From assembly GCA_040880205.1 (NCBI GenBank), contig JBBDIU010000157.1, forward strand, positions 1 to 10,590: a stretch of 10,590 nt of DNA, read 5' to 3'. The position numbers and the translations under genes are program-made. This document shows positions 1 to 5,338 of this stretch, piece after piece. Every line of letters starts with the position of its first letter. The first letter of the stretch is position 1. Origin of the DNA: WACF01 sp040880205. GTDB lineage: Bacteria > Pseudomonadota > Gammaproteobacteria > Pseudomonadales > Cellvibrionaceae. The notes under the pieces are model-generated. The model was not told the origin of the DNA, did no database searches, and worked only from the letters and a program-made list of their open reading frames with translations.

Positions 1-45
1 TCAGGTCACGCAGAGACGTATTGGTATTATTCAGAGGCTCCTTAA
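1..45. mobile_element. Possible terminus of an IS5-type insertion sequence
   Basis: Read on the minus strand, positions 41-27 give GGAGCCTCTGAATAA, which resembles the terminal inverted repeats of IS5-superfamily elements. It is followed outward by TTAA at 42-45, a sequence that fits the YTAR-type target duplicated by that group. If correct, the element lies to the left of the window and only its last ~41 bases are visible, placed just upstream of the VOC gene. No transposase is visible and the second end is outside the window, so this rests on the resemblance of the end alone. Confidence 0.33.
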
Positions 46-120
46 GTTCAACAGGTGGATTGATGTTGGCTATTGGCAATTATTGCTGGAACGTTAGCAG
101 ATTCACGAGTGGGTGTACTG

Positions 121-543
121 ATGAAAGCGCGGATAACAGTTATAACCTTGGGCGTCGATGACCTGGAGAAATCCTTGCGTTTTTATCGTGATGGTTTGGG
201 CTTGCAGACGGACGGCATTGTTGGGCAGGAATTTGAGCATGGCGCCGTTGCTTTTTTCGAGCTTCAGTCCGGCTTGAGCCTGGCAATCTGGCGGCGAGAC
301 AGTATTGCTCATGACACGAGGCTACCTTGTAATCCGCCGGCTCCAACGGAGCTAAGCATTGGTCATAACGTTTCATCCAAGGCGGAAGTGGATGAAGTTA
401 TGGAGGAAGCGGGCCGAGCCGGTGCGACAATTGTGAAGCGGGCACACGATACCTTCTGGGGTGGTTACGCCGGCTATTTCCAGGATCCAGACCAGCATCT
501 GTGGGAAGTGGTGTGGAATCCACAGCTGCTGCCCGATGACTGA
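121..543 (+). CDS. VOC (glyoxalase/bleomycin-resistance fold) family protein
   Basis: A 140-residue protein of the vicinal-oxygen-chelate fold. It shows the usual two beta-alpha-beta-beta-beta modules: an N-terminal stretch TLGVDDLEKSLRFYRDGLGL (residues 9-28) and a C-terminal one ending YFQDPDQHLWEVVWNP (119-134). Glu129 sits where family members place a metal ligand, and His82 begins the second module. The usual first-strand His ligand is not evident (VITLGVDDL), so metal binding and a glyoxalase I reaction are unproven. Members of this subgroup are annotated only as VOC proteins and the substrate is unknown. I chose ATG 121 because homologues begin with MxxRI just before the first strand. 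The upstream in-frame ATG at 73 would add 16 residues unlike the family. Neither start has a strong ribosome binding site. A possible IS end lies about 75 bases upstream and may have replaced the native promoter. Confidence 0.8.
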   Translation: MKARITVITLGVDDLEKSLRFYRDGLGLQTDGIVGQEFEHGAVAFFELQSGLSLAIWRRDSIAHDTRLPCNPPAPTELSIGHNVSSKAEVDEVMEEAGRAGATIVKRAHDTFWGGYAGYFQDPDQHLWEVVWNPQLLPDD

Positions 544-761
544 ACGGCGCTCGAAAATATTGACGGGGTGATCTCGGGCCATTGGCGCAAGCCCGTCATT
601 ACAGAGGGTTCTACGTCAACCCCGACAGTACGGGGCCGCGTCGGTTTGCCTCGCCCGTCGCGGTGGCCGGTTTGCACCTCCACTCAGACCGGATGGAAGC
701 GCCCATTCACGAGCTAAGCGCCTGATTACGCGTGAACCAGCGTTTTAGGCCAATAATCTGC
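544..761. other. Intergenic region between convergent VOC and FKBP genes
   Basis: This 218-base gap between two convergent genes holds no credible reading frame. Two weak structures can be seen. CCCCG (620-624) and CGGGG (631-635) form a five-base-pair hairpin without a T-run. On the minus strand just after the FKBP stop, TAGGC and GCCTA (around 745-764) can pair ahead of a short A-run. Neither is a convincing intrinsic terminator. I see no tandem repeat here, unlike the spacers further right. Confidence 0.4.
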
Positions 762-1232
762 CTAGTGCGCGTGGCCGTGGGCGATCTCGTCCTCGGTCGC
801 GTCCCGCACTCGCACCACTTCAATGTCGAAGTTCAGTGGCGTACCTGCCAGCGGGTGGTTGGCATCAATAGTGACTTCTTCGTCAGCCACATCCTTGACT
901 CGTACTTGTTGTACCGAGCCATTGGGTGTCTGGGCTTCAAAGTTCATCCCCACCTCGACTTTTTCCACCCCCTGAAAGGCTGTTTTCGGCAAAGTCTGGA
1001 TAAGCTCGGGTACCACTTCGCCGTAGCCTTCCGCGGGCTCGATTCTCACGGTCAGGGAATCTTCCTCCGCCTTGCCGGTGAGAGCCTTTTCCAGCCCGGG
1101 GATGATATTGCCCGCACCGTGTAAATAACTTAGAGGCTGCGAACCCTTGGAGCTGTCCAGCACATTGCCTTCATCGTCCTTGAGTTCGTAATGAATGTTG
1201 ACTACCGAGTGTTCACCAATTGTCCGAGACAT
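762..1232 (-). CDS. slyD: FKBP-type peptidyl-prolyl cis-trans isomerase, SlyD-like
   Basis: A 156-residue cytoplasmic prolyl isomerase and chaperone of the SlyD/SlpA group. The FKBP core is split: the N-terminal half carries LSYLHGAGNIIPGLEKAL (34-51) and AEGYGE (67-72). An insert-in-flap chaperone domain spans roughly 72-125. The core then resumes with DANHPLAG (123-130) and FDIEVVRVRDATEDEIAHG (135-153). E. coli SlyD ends its core in nearly the same way but then has a long His/Cys/Asp-rich nickel-binding tail. Here the protein stops at HGHAH, so a large metal-binding role is unlikely. ATG 1232 is chosen over an upstream in-frame ATG at 1289 because AGGAGA (1242-1237) lies four bases before it and the family begins with a few residues ahead of the first strand. 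It is divergent from the FleN-like gene. Confidence 0.9.
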   Translation of the reverse strand: MSRTIGEHSVVNIHYELKDDEGNVLDSSKGSQPLSYLHGAGNIIPGLEKALTGKAEEDSLTVRIEPAEGYGEVVPELIQTLPKTAFQGVEKVEVGMNFEAQTPNGSVQQVRVKDVADEEVTIDANHPLAGTPLNFDIEVVRVRDATEDEIAHGHAH

Positions 1233-1358
1233 TTGCTCTCCTGTCGTGATGTAGGGTTTACTGCCCAAACTAACATTTTGTGCGCACATTTAACACCGGC
1301 GGTAACCTGTTCAACAGTTTCCTCACTGCACGTTGCTCCGTGATCTTAAGGAAAGGTC

Positions 1359-1401
1359 TATACTGGGGTAGGTTCCCGTAAACCATACAAAAGCCAAGGA
1401 G
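1359..1401 (+). promoter_or_regulatory. Possible -10 box and ribosome binding site of the FleN-like gene
   Basis: TATACT at 1359-1364 matches a sigma70 -10 box in five of six positions. The best -35 candidate, TTGCTC at 1333-1338, is 20 bases away, which is too far for a good promoter, so the promoter call is tentative. The ribosome binding site is clear: AAGGAG at 1396-1401 lies six bases before the GTG at 1408 and decides that unusual start codon. Confidence 0.4.
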
Positions 1402-1407
1402 TAGACT

Positions 1408-2226
1408 GTGAACCACGCTCGACCCATTCAAGTGATAGCCGTAACGAGTGGTAAAGGCGGCGTTGGGAAAACCCATCTGGCCATCAATCTGAGTCTGGCG
1501 CTGGCCGAGCTGCAGCGGCGCGTGGTGTTGTTGGATGCGGATCTGGCCTTGGGAAGCGTCGATCAAACACTGGGACTAACGGTAGAGAAGAGCCTCGCGG
1601 ACGTCATCGCCGGTGAGGCCAGCATGCGGGACGTAATAGCGGATGGACCCGGTGGCATTCGCATCGTGCCCGCACCGTCCGGCGTCCAGCCGATGAGCAG
1701 CCTCAATACTCACCAACATGCCGCCCTGATTCACGGCTTCAATGAACTGAGTGATGAGTTGGACGTGATGGTGGTAGATACGGCGCCCGGCATTTCCGAC
1801 ATGGTGACCAACTTCGTTTGTGCCAGCCGGGAAGTCATTATGGTGGTGTGCGATGAACCCGCATCTATCGCGGGTGCGCATGCCCTGATTCGATTGCTGA
1901 GTGAAGACAAGGGCATATTCCGATTCAGGGTGGTTTGCAATCGAGTGCGCAATGCGCAGGAAGGCAAGACGCTGTTTGGGAAACTAAATGAACTGTGCGA
2001 AGCGTCTGTCGATGTAGCCTTGCACTATCTTGGCCACGTTCCTTTCGATGAAAGTATGACGACCGCCTCGCAAAAGCAAAAACCCCTGCTGGAACTTGCC
2101 CCTCGAGGCAGGGCAGCCCAGGCAATCCGGGTATTGGCGCAAAAGTTGGATGATCTGCCGCCGTCCACGGTGTCCGGTGGCCGGCTGGAATTCTTCGTGG
2201 AACAATTGGTGCGCGGCAACGCTTGA
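1408..2226 (+). CDS. FleN/FlhG-like MinD/ParA-family ATPase, outside a flagellar cluster
   Basis: A 272-residue deviant-Walker P-loop ATPase. KGGVGKT (16-22) holds the signature lysine Lys16 and the catalytic Lys21. LLDADLALG (41-49) is switch I, and VVDTAPG (122-128) is the Walker B/switch II strand with Asp124. The whole length fits Pseudomonas FleN: QVIAVTSGKGGVGKT at the start, IRIVPAPSG (84-92), VVCDEPASI (146-154) and the C-terminal GGRLEFFVEQLV (257-268). FleN/FlhG proteins set the number of polar flagella by acting with FlhF and the master regulator FleQ. I see no flagellar or chemotaxis gene in the window, so this may be a paralogue with another cargo or partner. The DQAxxLR motif by which some FlhG proteins stimulate FlhF is not present at the N terminus. 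The start is GTG, backed by AAGGAG six bases upstream. It is sure as a family assignment; the role is not. Confidence 0.85.
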   Translation: MNHARPIQVIAVTSGKGGVGKTHLAINLSLALAELQRRVVLLDADLALGSVDQTLGLTVEKSLADVIAGEASMRDVIADGPGGIRIVPAPSGVQPMSSLNTHQHAALIHGFNELSDELDVMVVDTAPGISDMVTNFVCASREVIMVVCDEPASIAGAHALIRLLSEDKGIFRFRVVCNRVRNAQEGKTLFGKLNELCEASVDVALHYLGHVPFDESMTTASQKQKPLLELAPRGRAAQAIRVLAQKLDDLPPSTVSGGRLEFFVEQLVRGNA

Positions 2227-2363
2227 CTCACCGGAGCACACGCGTACACCAGGTCAAATCGACCCAAGTAACCAAAAAGAAAATTTGCCACACCTCTCAC
2301 CCGCTGCTACTTTTTAGCAAACGATGTGATATTCAGCGGCGTCTGTCGCAGTGAAATATTTTT
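2227..2363 (+). promoter_or_regulatory. Spacer with a possible promoter for the rhodanese gene
   Basis: This 137-base gap has no reading frame of interest. TTGCCA (2285-2290), five of six matches to a -35 box, lies 17 bases before TACTTT (2308-2313), a poor -10 box. Together they could drive the rhodanese gene, whose own ribosome binding site is not evident. No strong terminator is seen after the FleN-like gene; TTTGC and GCAAA (around 2284 and 2316) can pair only over a long loop. Confidence 0.3.
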
Positions 2364-2918
2364 ATGCAATTTTCCCGATGTATCCCTAGTACCACCTTCT
2401 CTCGCATTCAATCCCGAAAATCCTGGATCTTAGCGCCGCTGTTAGCGATTATCGGGTTATTGTTACCTGTTAATAGCCTCGCACAAAGCGTGGACAAAAC
2501 AAGCGCTGCAAAAGCGGGCATAAAACTGACCGAAGTGATCATTGTCAACATTGAAGAGGCCAAGCGCCTGTACGATCTGGGTGCGGTATTTATCGATGTG
2601 CGCGGCGACGAGGAGTGGGGGCTGGGTCACATCAAGGGTGCACAGCACGTCAACTTCCGGAAGAATTTCGTCAAATTGAAAAACCTGTCGGGAGTCGACA
2701 AGGACACCCCCCTGGTATTCTACTGCGCGAGCATCGAATGCGAAGCGGGTCCCTATGCCAGCGCCGTCAGTATCGAATGGGGCTTTGAGAATGTCTTCTA
2801 TTTTCGATCCGGTTATTTTTCCTGGATGCTGAAAGACCACCCGATCAACATGGATACCGGTGTAAGCACCTTTGCCGGGGAGACGATTCAGATCAGAAAA
2901 GCCAGGATTCGGGAGTAG
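2364..2918 (+). CDS. Exported single-domain rhodanese-like protein
   Basis: A 184-residue protein with an export signal and one rhodanese domain. Basic residues near 15-19 precede a hydrophobic stretch (about 21-37), and SLAQS suggests cleavage after Ala40, so it should act in the periplasm. The rhodanese domain covers about 54-165. VFIDVRGDEEWGLGHIKGA (75-93) is the conserved aspartate/arginine region. VFYCASIECEAG (118-129) is the active-site loop with the presumed catalytic Cys121, and GYFSW (150-154) is the conserved end. The loop has a second cysteine, Cys126, five residues on, as in other exported rhodaneses with a CNGPxC-type loop, so a disulfide or sulfur-relay role is possible as well as sulfurtransfer. 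The start has no clear ribosome binding site and the n-region is long, but no later ATG would keep the signal. The stop TAG lies in a weak seven-base repeat shared with the spacer. The substrate is unknown. Confidence 0.82.
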   Translation: MQFSRCIPSTTFSRIQSRKSWILAPLLAIIGLLLPVNSLAQSVDKTSAAKAGIKLTEVIIVNIEEAKRLYDLGAVFIDVRGDEEWGLGHIKGAQHVNFRKNFVKLKNLSGVDKDTPLVFYCASIECEAGPYASAVSIEWGFENVFYFRSGYFSWMLKDHPINMDTGVSTFAGETIQIRKARIRE

Positions 2919-2971
2919 GAAGTCGGAAAACAAAAACCCGATATTCTTTCTACCGCTACTGCCCACTTCCC
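2911..2971. repeat. Degenerate heptamer repeats around the rhodanese/yciK convergence
   Basis: On the plus strand GGGAGTA (2911-2917), GGAAGTC (2918-2924) and GGAAAAC (2925-2931) follow each other at a period of seven and contain the rhodanese stop TAG (2916-2918). In the opposite sense, ACTGCCC (2958-2964) and ACTTCCC (2965-2971) are two heptamers differing at one base that end just before the yciK stop. GGAAGT (2918-2923) and ACTTCC (2965-2970) are complementary, so the region could fold and serve as a two-way terminator. The repeat is weak and could be chance. Confidence 0.35.
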
Positions 2972-2972
2972 A

Positions 2973-3731
2973 TCAGTTCTGTGCTCGAACCTGTTCCCCG
3001 CTTATCCCAACACTCTCGTCCCCCATTAAATACAAATAGGCTCCCATGATCTGTTCGGGGGTTTTGAGGGTGCGGGGGTCTTCGGCGGGGTAGGCGCTGG
3101 CGCGCATTTTGGTACGAGTGGCGCCGGGGTTGATGCTGTTGACGCGGATGTTGGTGGTGTCGGAAAGTTCGGCGGAAAAAATCTGCATCATGTTTTCCAC
3201 GGCCGCCTTGGATACCGCGTAGGCGCCCCAAAAAGCACGGCCTTTGTAGCCCACCGACGAGCCGGTAAAAATAATCGAAGCCTGAGGAGCCTTTTCCAGC
3301 AGCGGAATGAGCGCTTTGGTCATTAGGAAGGGCGCGGTCGTGTTTACTTGTAAAATGCGCTGCCAGATTTCAGCGGAATATTGACCGAGCGATGTACGAG
3401 GTCCCAATTCACTGGCGTTATGAAGAATGCCGTCCAGTTTCCCAAACTCCTTTTGAAAGGCGGTGGCCATGTTGTTGTAATCGTCTTCCGAGGCTCCTTC
3501 GAAATCAATGGGGTAAATGGCGGCCTGAGGGTGGCCTTCCGTTTTGATAACGTCGTAAACCGCTTCCAGCTTTTTTACGGTGCGTCCCAGCAGAATTATG
3601 CTGGCGCCGTGGGCGGCGTAGCTCTGGGCGGCGGCCCGGCCAATGCCGTCCCCGGCGCCGGTGACTGCGATAACTTTGCCTTTTAATAAGTCCTTGGGCG
3701 CCTGGTAGTTTGCCGCTTCAGCTGTTGACAT
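2973..3731 (-). CDS. yciK: YciK-type short-chain dehydrogenase/reductase
   Basis: A 252-residue classical SDR, the usual length. The Rossmann cofactor motif is TGAGDGIG (24-31). The NNAG-like motif appears as HNAS (104-107), where YciK proteins typically have HNA. The catalytic set is Ser158/Ser159 in FTGSSVG (155-161) with Tyr171 and Lys175 in YAVSK. NPGATRTKMR (201-210) is the strand and loop after the active site. The physiological substrate of YciK is not established. It is the last gene of the minus-strand unit: its ATG is seven bases past the mupP stop, with GAGG inside the mupP end as a possible ribosome binding site, so the two are probably co-translated. The same mupP-yciK pairing is known in Pseudomonas. 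It converges with the rhodanese gene. Confidence 0.92.
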   Translation of the reverse strand: MSTAEAANYQAPKDLLKGKVIAVTGAGDGIGRAAAQSYAAHGASIILLGRTVKKLEAVYDVIKTEGHPQAAIYPIDFEGASEDDYNNMATAFQKEFGKLDGILHNASELGPRTSLGQYSAEIWQRILQVNTTAPFLMTKALIPLLEKAPQASIIFTGSSVGYKGRAFWGAYAVSKAAVENMMQIFSAELSDTTNIRVNSINPGATRTKMRASAYPAEDPRTLKTPEQIMGAYLYLMGDESVGISGEQVRAQN

Positions 3732-3738
3732 AAGTCGT

Positions 3739-4407
3739 TCAGACCTCGAGGTAGTGTTCGATAATGCTTGATAACTCGTATGCCGAATTGATCAGGTGAT
3801 CGGCTTGCCAGTTCAGTGGATCCACATCTTCCCCGATATAGCCGTAGGCAGCGGCCACTGTGCGGCTACCGGCGGCCCTGCCGCAATCGATGTCGCGTTG
3901 GTGATCGCCCACATAAATGGCATCTCCTGGATGGCAGGCCAGGTGTTTGCAGGCTAACAACAGCGATTCCGGGTCCGGCTTGGTCTTGACCACATCCTCG
4001 GGGCACACCACGGACTTGGGTGCGGGCGCCAACTGCAGGGCATCTATAATCGGTTGGGTGTAGACGTGGGATTTATTGGTCACGATTCCCCAGGGAATAT
4101 GGCGTTCGCCGAGAAGGGTCAATATTTCCTCGATACCGGGGAAGGGACGGGTACTCACCGCCAATTGTTCGCTGTAAATTTCCAATAATCGTTCGTGAAG
4201 ACGGTCAAATCCTGGAGCCGTGAACTCCAAATCAAACGCCATGCTCACCAATGCACGAGCGCCATTGGATACCGTACGACGAATCTTATCGTCGGGCAAA
4301 ACCGAGAGCCCTTCTTCACGACGCAACTGATTAACAGTCGCGTAAAAATCGGGTGCCGTATCCAAGAGCGTGCCGTCCAGGTCGAAGATTACTGCTTTTA
4401 AAGGCAT
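3739..4407 (-). CDS. mupP: HAD phosphatase, N-acetylmuramic acid 6-phosphate phosphatase MupP
   Basis: A 222-residue HAD hydrolase. Motif I FDLDGTLLD (8-16) has the nucleophile Asp9 and acid Asp11. Motif II is IVTNKS (108-113), and motif III is Lys143 in KTKPDP. Motif IV is VGDHQRDI (166-173) with Asp168 and Asp172. The helical cap lies between about 18 and 85. Phosphoglycolate phosphatase (Gph) shares this architecture, but the position directly between ubiG and yciK and the VGDHxRDI motif fit MupP. MupP dephosphorylates MurNAc-6-phosphate in the cell-wall recycling route that bypasses de novo UDP-MurNAc synthesis and affects fosfomycin sensitivity in Pseudomonas. The start is fixed by motif I. 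No ordinary ribosome binding site is present; instead a repeat unit (GAGACTG, 4419-4413) ends five bases before the ATG. Gph cannot be fully excluded. Confidence 0.85.
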   Translation of the reverse strand: MPLKAVIFDLDGTLLDTAPDFYATVNQLRREEGLSVLPDDKIRRTVSNGARALVSMAFDLEFTAPGFDRLHERLLEIYSEQLAVSTRPFPGIEEILTLLGERHIPWGIVTNKSHVYTQPIIDALQLAPAPKSVVCPEDVVKTKPDPESLLLACKHLACHPGDAIYVGDHQRDIDCGRAAGSRTVAAAYGYIGEDVDPLNWQADHLINSAYELSSIIEHYLEV

Positions 4408-4412
4408 AAATA

Positions 4413-4447
4413 CAGTCTCTAGTCGCTAATCTCTAGTCGCTAGTAAA
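4413..4447. repeat. Heptamer array, TAGTCGC type, upstream of mupP
   Basis: Five consecutive seven-base units on the plus strand: CAGTCTC, TAGTCGC, TAATCTC, TAGTCGC, TAGTAAA. Two are identical and the rest differ by one to three bases. The unit is the reverse complement, in rotated form, of the array at 4512-4543. On the mupP coding strand the array ends five bases before the start codon, so it takes the place of the ribosome binding site. Confidence 0.8.
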
Positions 4448-4475
4448 AACATAAAAAAACGAGGCTAGAATCTCT

Positions 4476-4503
4476 TTGTTCATTGTTCATTGTTCATTGT
4501 TTA
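4476..4503. repeat. Heptamer array, TTGTTCA type
   Basis: Three exact copies of TTGTTCA (4476-4482, 4483-4489, 4490-4496) and one copy with a single change, TTGTTTA (4497-4503). It lies between the two inverted TAGTCGC-type arrays. Read on the mupP/ubiG strand the unit is TGAACAA, which contains TGA; the other strand of the unit has no stop triplet. Confidence 0.9.
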
Positions 4504-4511
4504 TAATCCTT

Positions 4512-4551
4512 ACTAGCGACTAGCGACTAGCGACTAGCGACTATTTTTTTT
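4512..4551. repeat. Heptamer array, ACTAGCG type, overlapping the 3' end of ubiG
   Basis: Four exact copies of ACTAGCG (4512-4539) plus ACTA (4540-4543), followed by eight T on the plus strand (4544-4551). The stop codon of ubiG (4529-4527) and its last four sense codons lie inside the array. CTAGTCGCTAGTAA at 4433-4446 is exactly complementary to TTACTAGCGACTAG at 4510-4523, giving a 14-base-pair inverted repeat across a spacer of about 63 bases. Confidence 0.93.
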
Positions 4552-5240
4552 GCGTGCACCATATAGTTAACACTGACATCGCGCGGGTTGAGTTTGTAGA
4601 CTTTGGTCAGCGGGTTGTAGGTGAGGCCGGTCATGTCCAGCAATTCCAAATCAGCGGCGCGAATCCAGCTGGCGAGTTCCGATGGTTTGATAAACTTGGC
4701 GTAATCGTGGGTGCCCTTGGGTAGCAGCTTCAAGACATATTCCGCACCGATAATGGCAAAGGCATAAGACTTGGGGTTGCGATTAATGGTGGAAAAATAC
4801 AGGTGGGCGCCGGGTTTGGCGAGATCCGCGCAAGCTTGTACCACGGCGGCGGGATCGGGCACATGTTCCAGCATTTCCAGGCAGGTGACAATATCAAAAC
4901 TTTCCGGCGCCTGCTCGGCCAATTCTTCGGCGGTTGATTGCCGGTAGTCAATCTGCAAGCCGCTTTCGAGACAATGCAGTTTTGCCACCGCAAGTGGGGC
5001 CTCCCCCATGTCGATGCCCGTAACCTTGGCCCCGCGTTGCGCCAATCCCTCGCACAATAACCCGCCACCGCAACCTACATCCAAGACCGATTTTTCAGCC
5101 ACGGGTGAAAAACCGTCGATGTACTGACAGCGCATCGGATTAATCTCGTGCAGCGGTTTAAATTCGCTGCGCGGATCCCACCAACGGCTGGCAAGCGCTT
5201 CGAATTTGGCGATTTCAGATTGATCGACGTTTGGATTCAC
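4527..5240 (-). CDS. ubiG: Ubiquinone biosynthesis O-methyltransferase UbiG
   Basis: A 237-residue class I SAM-dependent methyltransferase. UbiG carries out both O-methylations of ubiquinone synthesis, working with membrane-associated Ubi proteins on the cytoplasmic side. The start NVDQSEIAKFEALASRWWD (4-22) and SEFKPLHEINPMR (25-37) are diagnostic for UbiG. Motif I is VLDVGCGGG (52-60), the acidic residue after strand 2 is in GIDMG (75-79), and CLEMLEHVPDP (120-130) is motif II/post II. Family members end near HAKK; here five more residues, IVASR, follow, of which VASR and the stop come from the heptamer array. The start is GTG 5240, fixed by alignment with the family N terminus; upstream AAGG is about 13 bases away, so the ribosome binding site is weak. 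It lies between mtaD and mupP in the same direction with unusually long spacers (129 and 119 bases), both filled with repeats. Confidence 0.95.
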   Translation of the reverse strand: MNPNVDQSEIAKFEALASRWWDPRSEFKPLHEINPMRCQYIDGFSPVAEKSVLDVGCGGGLLCEGLAQRGAKVTGIDMGEAPLAVAKLHCLESGLQIDYRQSTAEELAEQAPESFDIVTCLEMLEHVPDPAAVVQACADLAKPGAHLYFSTINRNPKSYAFAIIGAEYVLKLLPKGTHDYAKFIKPSELASWIRAADLELLDMTGLTYNPLTKVYKLNPRDVSVNYMVHAKKIVASR

Positions 5241-5255
5241 GGTTTAAAAAGCCTT

Positions 5256-5304
5256 ATGAAATGTGAAATGTGAATAGTGAATAGTGAAAAGTAGAATGTG
5301 AAAA
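5256..5304. repeat. Degenerate heptamer array, GTGAAWW type, upstream of ubiG
   Basis: Seven consecutive seven-base units on the plus strand: ATGAAAT, GTGAAAT, GTGAATA, GTGAATA, GTGAAAA, GTAGAAT, GTGAAAA. All keep a period of seven without insertions or gaps. The array ends 16 bases before the ubiG start codon. It is more diverged than the neighbouring GTCTCAC array, which suggests it is older. Confidence 0.85.
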
Positions 5305-5338
5305 ATAATTGCAAAAGTCATAGCAGGTGCTTATCCTT

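Noticed and set aside
620..635. CCCCG/CGGGG hairpin as a terminator for the VOC gene
   Set aside because: The stem is only five base pairs, there is no T-run, and it lies about 80 bases past the stop.
732..1124. Plus-strand frame of 130 codons opposite the FKBP gene
   Set aside because: It is the complement of a clear SlyD-like gene with a good ribosome binding site and has no family resemblance of its own.
4502..4507. Perfect TATAAT on the plus strand as an antisense ubiG promoter
   Set aside because: It lies in an A+T-rich spacer and no -35 box lies at 16-18 bases; the nearby TTGTTC copies are 13 or 20 bases away.
4413..4545. All heptamer arrays of the mupP-ubiG spacer appear to share one seven-base register
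   Set aside because: A tandem array can be cut in any rotation, so agreement of register between arrays of different sequence carries no information.
4544..4551. T8 run after the ACTAGCG array as an intrinsic terminator of a plus-strand gene
   Set aside because: No plus-strand gene ends here. The run encodes lysines of ubiG on the other strand. It is kept only as part of the hairpin observation.
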